The notes below the pieces were generated by a model. It was not told the DNA's origin and did no database searches. It saw only the letters and a program-made list of their open reading frames with translations. 64,000 nucleotides of DNA from assembly GCF_020080835.1 (NCBI RefSeq), contig NC_058167.1, positions 9,580,957-9,644,956 of the forward strand, given 5' to 3'. This document shows positions 57,734-64,000 of this stretch, in pieces. The translations under genes were made by a program, and so were the position numbers. Origin of the DNA: Cotesia glomerata (lineage: Eukaryota; Arthropoda; Insecta; Hymenoptera; Braconidae). Each line of letters begins with the position of its first letter. Position 1 is the stretch's first letter.

Positions 57734-58440
57734 GTACGTCTCTATCTACTCTGACTTAATTCCGCTGTTTTCATCAACTTGCTCTGCTACTTTATTTAGT
57801 TTTTTATTTTTATTAAAGCAGAAGGTTTGTTAAAAACAGTGTCTAGGAAAAGGGAGTTTTGCAAATAAAATTACCAACTGTTGCGTATTCTTTAAGCTCG
57901 AGTCTTCTTAGGAGACAAAAGTGTAGATCTATACACGGATAAACTCCCGATTTCGCTAAAACTTTAGTCATCTCCATAATTCCGGAATCGTTTCATCTCT
58001 TAAATGAAAACTCGGCTTAACACTCACTGAGCAGCCAGACAATGGACTCCGTCAAAAGTTTATCTATGCAAATGTTTCTTTTTTATTTTTATAAATTTTT
58101 TTTTTTAATTTTTCTACCGATAAAATATTATTAAAAAATTATTAATTTAGTTTTTTTTATACAGAAAAAAAAAGTTCACTTGAGCTAAGAAAATATTTTT
58201 CTTTCTAATTACTTTCTTGACCTGAGTAAAAAAGATTTGATATAATTAGATACAATTATATATAATTTTTATATAATTCTATATAATTATATCTTGTATA
58301 AAATTATTTGAAATCATGAAGGAGAATTATATAAAATTATATTTAATTAGATACAATTATATAATTTCGCTCGAACGAAAAAAAAATTTTTTTTTGACAC
58401 AAGAAATTTCACTTATTTTAACAAAATTAACTGTCTTGTT
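57734..58440. other. Intron after the PH-domain exon
   Basis: First ~320 bases are GC-richer, single-copy and without a convincing exon. 58240-58375 is made of AATTATATATAATT-type words. Confidence 0.35.
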
Positions 58441-58444
58441 TTAA

Positions 58445-59002
58445 GGGGCCATGAAAGAAGATTTGATAATATTTTTATGAGATGATTTTTGGTGCGTTTT
58501 GAGCTAAATTTTGGACAGTTTTTAATCAAATTTAAACCACATATAAAAAATATAATAATAAAAGCAAGGAACTAATTTATATATGAAATTTTTACAAAAA
58601 AAAAATTAATTCATAAGAATAATATCCATTTGTTTATTGATAATTACATTCGGTGCATTATTATTAATAATTGTAACTATAAATAATCGGGTTTATAAAT
58701 TTTTGATAACTTAGTAGTGACAAAGAATGCAGGGAACTCTTTTTTATAATCATTGTTTCCATAAAATAAACAAAAATTCATTATTTTGACGTAGATTTCT
58801 GTAGGCTGTATAAAGTTGCGATTTTTCTTATGAATTAATTTTTTTTTTGTAAAAATTTCATATATAAATTAGTTCCTTGCTTTTATTATTATATTTTTTA
58901 TATGTGGTTTAAATTTGATTAAAAACTGTCTAAAACTTAGCTCAAAACAATGCACCAAAAATCATCTCATAAAAATGTTATCAAATCTTCTTTCATGGCC
59001 CC
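58445..59002. mobile_element. TTAA-flanked foldback MITE with GGGGCCATGAAAGAAG ends
   Basis: Starts GGGGCCATGAAAGAAGATTT and ends with the inverse; arms of about 180 bp; TTAA at 58441-58444 and 59003-59006. No coding sequence. Confidence 0.88.
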
Positions 59003-59198
59003 TTAAGAAATACGTATCTTGATCCAAGAAAATTTATTTAAATCACGAAAATCTTGTTGTTTTGAGAAAATTCAGCTTCTTGCTTCAAAAAATTTAGTTC
59101 TTGATAAAAGTAAATTTTCTTGTCTTGAGAAAATTTCTCTCTTGCTCCAAAAAATTAAATATAAAGATAGAAGTAAGTTTTCATTAATATTTTTTCTC

Positions 59199-59416
59199 CC
59201 CTCCGGGAGGAAAGCGTCAATTTTCCGCCCGCTGCGCTAAATGAAAATGCCGCTTTCCGCCTCCGTCGAGGAGAAAAATAGTATTCTCACCACAGGCAGG
59301 AAATAAGAAAGCCTCAGATCACATGTTTGTCGACCTCGTCTTCGCCTCGGTCAACAATTACATGTAATCTAAGACATTTCTTATTTTCCTGCCCTAGGTA
59401 AAAAATATACTATTAT
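59199..59416 (-). mobile_element. GC-rich hairpin module, inverted copy
   Basis: Reverse-orientation counterpart of 53621-53850: CTCCGGGAGGAAAGCGTCAA block first, then AATAGTATTCTCACCA, the CTCAGATCACATGT hairpin and ATATACTATTATT. Confidence 0.75.
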
Positions 59417-59496
59417 TGATTAGCATGTCAAATGGGAAGATCAATTAATATTGAATCATTTTTTTTCATTCAATATGAATAATTGCACGCTAAAAT

Positions 59497-60538
59497 TCAC
59501 AGATTCGGTAGAATCTGGCGCCAAGTTCCGTTCAAATCCGTTGTAAATGGAGCGCCAGACTACCGACTATGTTTACTATAAGCAGAACGGTTTTTTGAGG
59601 CTGCGAAATTTTATTTAATTCTACGGTACTTTTTTTACCCAATTTGTTTATCATAACAGTAATTCATAATTTATTTCACCGTATTAATTAATTATATTCA
59701 CTTATAACAATTTATTTACTTGAAATTATTAAATTTTATCAGCACATACTATAGCTCGCTCACAAATTTCGATCCTGACTTTTTTTTGATGGAGAAAGAT
59801 CAGTGCCACAGACTAGATAAAATAAAAATGTGTAGTAATCCTCCTATAGATAAGCAACTACAGTTAAAAAAAGTAATTCACAGCTTACATTTACGGCCGC
59901 CAGGGTGCACTGGAATTACATCTACATAAACTGTAGCTTCAAGGGGATAGTTTGCAGTAAAAAATGCAGTCAACACGAGATTTAAGTTGTTATCAATTGT
60001 AAATTTTCATTATAATTCAAAAATACTAAAATGACAGGTTTCACTGTAAAAACAGAGTCCACGTTCATAAGACTATTAGGAAAAAAAATTTTTTTTCTTT
60101 ACAAAACATACAAAATAAAAAATTAAAAATCAAGTAACCGATATGATTGTTTATGATTTTCGGAAATTAAAAAATTTATTGTGAAAATTTAAAAATAAAA
60201 AATTTTAGAACGTACTTGGTGTGCGTCATTATGTATTTCAATTTTTAAAGTCCTAGTAAATAGATTTTACGAATTTCATTAAAAGTAAAATATTTTGCAA
60301 CCACGCACACTAAATACGTTCTAAAATTTTTTTTTAATTTTTAAATTTACAATAAAATTTTTTTTAATTTCCGAAAATCATAAAAAATCATATCGGTTAC
60401 TTGGATTTTTTAATTTTTTTATTTTGTATGTTTTTGTAAAGAAAAAAAAAATTTTTTTTTTCCTAATAGTCTTATGAACGTGGACTTGGCGCGACTTTTT
60501 TTACAGTGAAACTGTTTTTGTTCGGATAATATAAAACG
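59497..60538. mobile_element. Composite element J + I, inverted copy
   Basis: 59497-60036 is the reverse complement of segment J (GGTAGAATCTGGCGCCAAGT at the left). 60037-60538 is foldback I, ending CAGTGAAACTGTTTTTGTTC. Same pair as 7607-8671, reversed. The frame at 59720-59929 is inside J. Confidence 0.78.
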
Positions 60539-60567
60539 GGTATCAAATATTCAAGAGAAAAATTTTC

Positions 60568-60612
60568 TCAAAGTGAGAAAATTTTTTTCTCAGCTGAAGT
60601 AGGTGGCGCTGC
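60568..60612 (-). promoter_or_regulatory. CTCF-like motif, site 7 (inverted)
   Basis: Minus-strand GCAGCGCCACCTAC. On the plus strand GTGAGAAAATTTTTTTCTC lies just upstream, so the module is rearranged relative to the other sites. Confidence 0.3.
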
Positions 60613-61232
60613 TTCCCTAAAGTATCTAAAAATCTTGATTAAATATAAAAATTTATTGTATCAAGTATTTATAATAATTTGAATTAAGAAAAAATTACTT
60701 CCACCAAGAATAGAATTTCAAGAAAAATTTTTGCTTCGGCAAACACAACTTCGATCTTCCTTCAGGCACCCAAAAATTTTCTTGAGCCAAAAATTTTGTT
60801 CTCCAGTCAAGAAATTTTTCTTTCTGTGTATAATTTAAAAAAAAAACAAAATTTTTTTATGCGAAATATTTTACATTTTATTTCTTCAAAAATATTATTT
60901 ATTTATTTAGTAACATTTAAAATTCAAATAACATTTTCAAGCTTGTTTTTTACTACTTATAAAAAATATTCAAAAAAAATTTTTTTTTGAAAAAAAAAAG
61001 TTTTATATAAAAATGCAACGCTATTAATTATATTAATAAAAAAATTTTTTTCCAATAAAAAAAAATGAAATGGAAAAATAGTTTTTCGATAATGAAGAAA
61101 TAAAGAGAAATTGAACTTTCGATTAAGAGTTCACAGAAATCCCGAAAATTAATAAAAATAATAATAAAATGGAGTAGTGAGTAAAATAAAAATCAATGGT
61201 AAATCTTTTTCCGATTTTCAATAAATAACGAG
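60613..61232. other. Intron before the candidate LRR exon
   Basis: AT-rich with runs of A/T and repeated AAGAAAATTT words (59020-60840 region). No gene recognised. Confidence 0.3.
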
Positions 61233-61256
61233 GTACATCCTTGCCCATACCTGGAG

Positions 61257-61357
61257 GCTGCAGGCAACACAGATGTATCCCACAGTAATTTAAGTACACC
61301 AGACTTATATTCCAAATGCAATAAATTGAAACATGCAAGTCTGAGCACGACAAGGCT
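61257..61357 (+). CDS. PHLPP: Probable next PHLPP exon: first leucine-rich repeat, weak splice sites
   Basis: The plus-strand frame reads NTDVSHSNLSTPDLYSKCNK followed by LKHASLSTTRL. This fits an LRR of the type 'VDLS..NL..P..LYS...LKHLNLS.NRL', which is what follows the PH domain in PHLPP. Frame and phase (0) match the donor at 57733. The acceptor could be AG at 61255-61256 or at 61231-61232 (same frame, 8 more residues). A TAG follows at 61359-61361, so the exon must end before it; GTAGGA at 61358 is a usable but poor donor. Alternatives: a decayed exon copy, a base error, or a truncated isoform. An open minus-strand frame over the same bases looks like a shadow. Confidence 0.5.
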
Positions 61358-62049
61358 GTAGGAGCACCAAAGAACGCCAGAAAATAATATTTTTTTATTT
61401 ATTTTGAAAGATGTAAAGAAAATCTCGGAGACTGAGCTCAGAAAAACACTTTGATATCTCAATCGTTACATCTCAAACATGTGATCCGAAAAAAGGATAT
61501 AAAGCGGGGAGTTTAATACTCCAGTACTTTCGGGTGGAAAAGGTACAACTTTCATTTCAGATAAAATTGATAGTGATGATAATAAAATAAACCTTATTTG
61601 TAATTTGATAGACCGAAAAAGCCCATTAATAAAATAGAAACTTTGTTTATTGGTTGGCAGTTCTTAATATTAAGGAGATTCCATTCGTCTCGGTGGTTAC
61701 TTTTTTTGTTTGTTGTTTTATTCAGTCCTCGGAGACGCATTATACTTAACATAGAGGATGTAGATGGAAAGGGGAAGAGTATGAGTGAGTATGCACACAC
61801 TCAAAGATATTATATTGCTATGTCGCAGGTGTCCCCTTAGTCTCACAGGACATTACCGATATTAGCTAAATAACAACGTTATGATTTATAGCCGCGATTA
61901 TCCCCTTGTGAAAGTTACTCCGCTATACACTCTATCAAATGAACCACCCAGAAGTTTATCAATTCTCAGAGTCTATAAGTAGCTTATTTATTTATTTCAT
62001 TTTTATTATATTTGTTTTTTTAATAAATTTAAGAATTATTTTATAAACA
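61358..62049. other. Sequence after the candidate LRR exon
   Basis: 61480-61960 is GC-richer and single-copy, but I could not place an LRR or other exon in it. The open frames at 61594-61840 are not convincing. Confidence 0.3.
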
Positions 62050-62265
62050 CTAGCAACCTTGCAGTCACTATGTAACTGTCATGAGTTGTGCTGTAAATAA
62101 ATAAAATTTTGCTTTATTAAATAATTACTTTTGTTAAATTGCACTGTATTTTTCTAACTATTGACGTTTTCAAAGATATAAGCTCATCCTGATGTTACAC
62201 TCATCAAGAGTTTTCATTTGAGTACCCACATGCATTTTCATATATTTTTCATATATACATATATA

Positions 62266-62317
<52 letters not shown>

Positions 62318-64000
62318 TATATATAAATATATGAAAAATTGATGTGGGTACTCAAATGAAAGGTCTTGATAAGTGTAATGTCGGAATGAGCTTATATCTT
62401 TAAAAACGCCAAAATTTCACAAGATAGAGTCATTTCTTAATTATTGATATTTTTGACGATATAAGATCATCCTGATGTTTCACTCATCATGAGCTTTTAT
62501 TTAAGTACCCACTTGCAGTTTTGATATATTTTTCATATATACATATAAATAATATATATAAATATATGAAAAATTGATGTGGGTACTCAAATGAAAAGTC
62601 TCGATGAGTGTAATGTCAGGGTGAGCTTATATCTTTAAAAATGTCAATAGTTAATAAGATACAAGGTAATTTCTTAATTATTGATATTCATTTGAAGATA
62701 TAAGCTCATCTCGATGTTACACTCATTAAGAGCTTTTATTTGAGTACCCACATGCATTTTCACACGGAAAAAAGTAAACTGTAATAAATAACAGTCGATT
62801 TATAATAAGTAATGATCAACTGCTAAAAATTACCATTTCAAACAGTAAAATCGTGATTTTACTATTCACTTTATAATATGTACCATTTAAACATTACAAT
62901 TTACTCTTTACATGGAAGGAAATACTATTTCAAACAGTAATATTTGCTATGTAAATCTCTAAAATTTTAAAGTATAATAATTAAGAATTCAAACTTTGAT
63001 ATTTATCATTTCGTACCTAAAATGATCTTATGATATGTAAAAAGTATAAAATAAAGTTAGTAAATTTCTAATACAAGCAACGTCAATATTTACAAAGTTA
63101 AATAGTAAATTTTAAACGCAACGCTAAAAATCAAACTGTAATTATTGACTTGCTTGGACTGGTAAAATGTATATTTTAAAAGTATAATTTTTACTGTTTC
63201 AAATGTTAAATTCTCCCAGAGTGAGACCCCCTTCTCTTTCATCTGAGTTCCCCTTCTCCTCCCAATATAGACTATATATTAAAATGGCAATTTTTACTGT
63301 TCGAAACTGTAATTTTTTATGATGAAAGAGTCGCTATTTGCTACAGTGACAGCTACTAATCACTTATTTTGGATATTAAATTATAAATTGTGGGTTTTAT
63401 ACTTTCTACATTAAGTTCTGTAATATTTATATTTTTGCCACCTCGATGTCCGCTTAACTGTTTGAAACTATAAAAATTAACCGGAATCCGAGTGAATATT
63501 ACAGTTTACTTTTTTCCGTGCATATATTTTTTATATATAAATATATGTAATACACATAAATATATAAAAAATTGATGTGGGTACTCCAATGGAAGGTCTC
63601 GGTGAGTGTAATGTCAAGGTGGGCTTATATCTTTAAAAATGTCAATGATTGACAAGATACAAGGTTATTTCTTAATTAATGATATTTTTGAAGATATAAA
63701 CTCATCCCGATGTTACATTCATCAAGAGTTTTCATTTAAGTACCCACATGCATTTTAATATATTTTTCATATATACATATATATAATATGTATAAATATA
63801 TGAAAAATTGATGTGGGTACTTGAATGAAAGGTCTTGATGAGTGTAATGTCGGGATGAGCTTATATATTTAAAAATGTCAATAGTTCACAAGATACAAGG
63901 TTATTTCTTAATTAATGATATTTTTAAAGATATAAACTCATCCCGATGTTACATTCATCAAGAATTTTCATTCAAGTACCCACATGCATTTTAATATATT
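62050..64000 (-). mobile_element. Non-autonomous Helitron with palindromic units, continuing past the window
   Basis: Minus-strand 3' end: hairpin CAGTTACATAGTGACTG, AAGGTTG and CTAG|T. Units with period ~245 bp begin near 62180, 62470, 62700, 63695 and 63940. A family A element sits inside one unit. An (AT)n run at 62270-62316 expands one palindrome centre. The 5' end is not reached. Confidence 0.82.
62763..63520 (+). mobile_element. CACGG-ended element (family A), intact copy 5, inside the Helitron
   Basis: CACGGAAAAAAGTAAACTG ... CTTTTTTCCGTG, 758 bp, flanked by CA on both sides. Removing it restores a normal Helitron palindrome arm (CATTTTCATATATTTTT). Confidence 0.92.

Noticed and set aside
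57536..57754. Second frame over the PH-domain exon
   Set aside because: It begins inside the exon and simply follows the spliced PHLPP-like frame; it runs past the donor and has no independent start.
59720..59929. 69-codon frame ending LRPPGCTGITST
   Set aside because: It lies within repeat segment J, whose other copy at 8.1-8.7 kb does not preserve the frame.
61123..61462. Minus-strand frames of 76 and 89 codons
   Set aside because: No recognised similarity; the plus strand over the same bases gives a better LRR match in phase with the PHLPP-like gene.

Overview
This is nuclear DNA of an arthropod, most likely an insect. A parasitoid-wasp-like hymenopteran is my guess from overall texture only. 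The window is very AT-rich, has long introns with canonical GT/AG splice sites, and is dominated by short non-autonomous transposons. There are no bacterial-style operons; nearly all open frames longer than 60 codons are chance frames or transposon remnants.

Protein-coding content is sparse but recognisable. (1) A four-exon invertebrate-type (i-type) lysozyme lies on the minus strand at 13051-16786, with a TATA box and a poly(A) signal. (2) The C-terminal two exons of translation elongation factor eEF1B (EF-1 beta) lie on the minus strand at 20234-22963 and are cut by an assembly gap. (3) A large plus-strand gene is read from exons at 26349-26502, 35269-35403 and 57453-57733, plus a probable fourth at about 61257-61357. 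The product looks like PHLPP, the PH-domain and leucine-rich-repeat protein phosphatase: conserved N-terminal region, PH domain, first LRR. Its LRR and phosphatase parts would lie beyond the window. (4) Nested on the opposite strand in its 22-kb intron are two paralogous two-exon genes (40467-40730 and 43747-44010). They encode small secreted cysteine-rich peptides with identical C-x7-C-x5-C-x9-C spacing. I do not recognise this family, and it is the best candidate here for something undescribed.

The rest is layered transposons. Five copies of a CACGG-ended element carry 2-bp target duplications. There are CACTG-ended MITEs, TTAA-flanked and TA-flanked foldbacks, Helitrons with a CTAG end and a terminal hairpin that carry tandem palindromic units, truncated LINE 3' ends with tetranucleotide tails, GC-rich hairpin modules and tRNA-like sequences. 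Many are nested two to four deep, so relative insertion order can be read.

Two 100-N gaps (12367-12466 and 22964-23063) bracket a 10.5-kb segment holding the lysozyme and eEF1B. The sequence outside the two gaps appears to be two halves of one LINE, inside one CACTG-type MITE, inside one CACGG-type element. The outer two have matching TA duplications on the far sides. The simplest reading is that the 10.5-kb contig was wrongly scaffolded into a small gap. Gene-order statements linking lysozyme or eEF1B to PHLPP should therefore be treated with caution.

A second signal is a recurrent ~35-bp motif with core GCGCCACCTAGCGG, seen at six places between 27.0 and 37.8 kb (one split by a transposon) and once at 60.6 kb. 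It resembles a CTCF-type insulator site.
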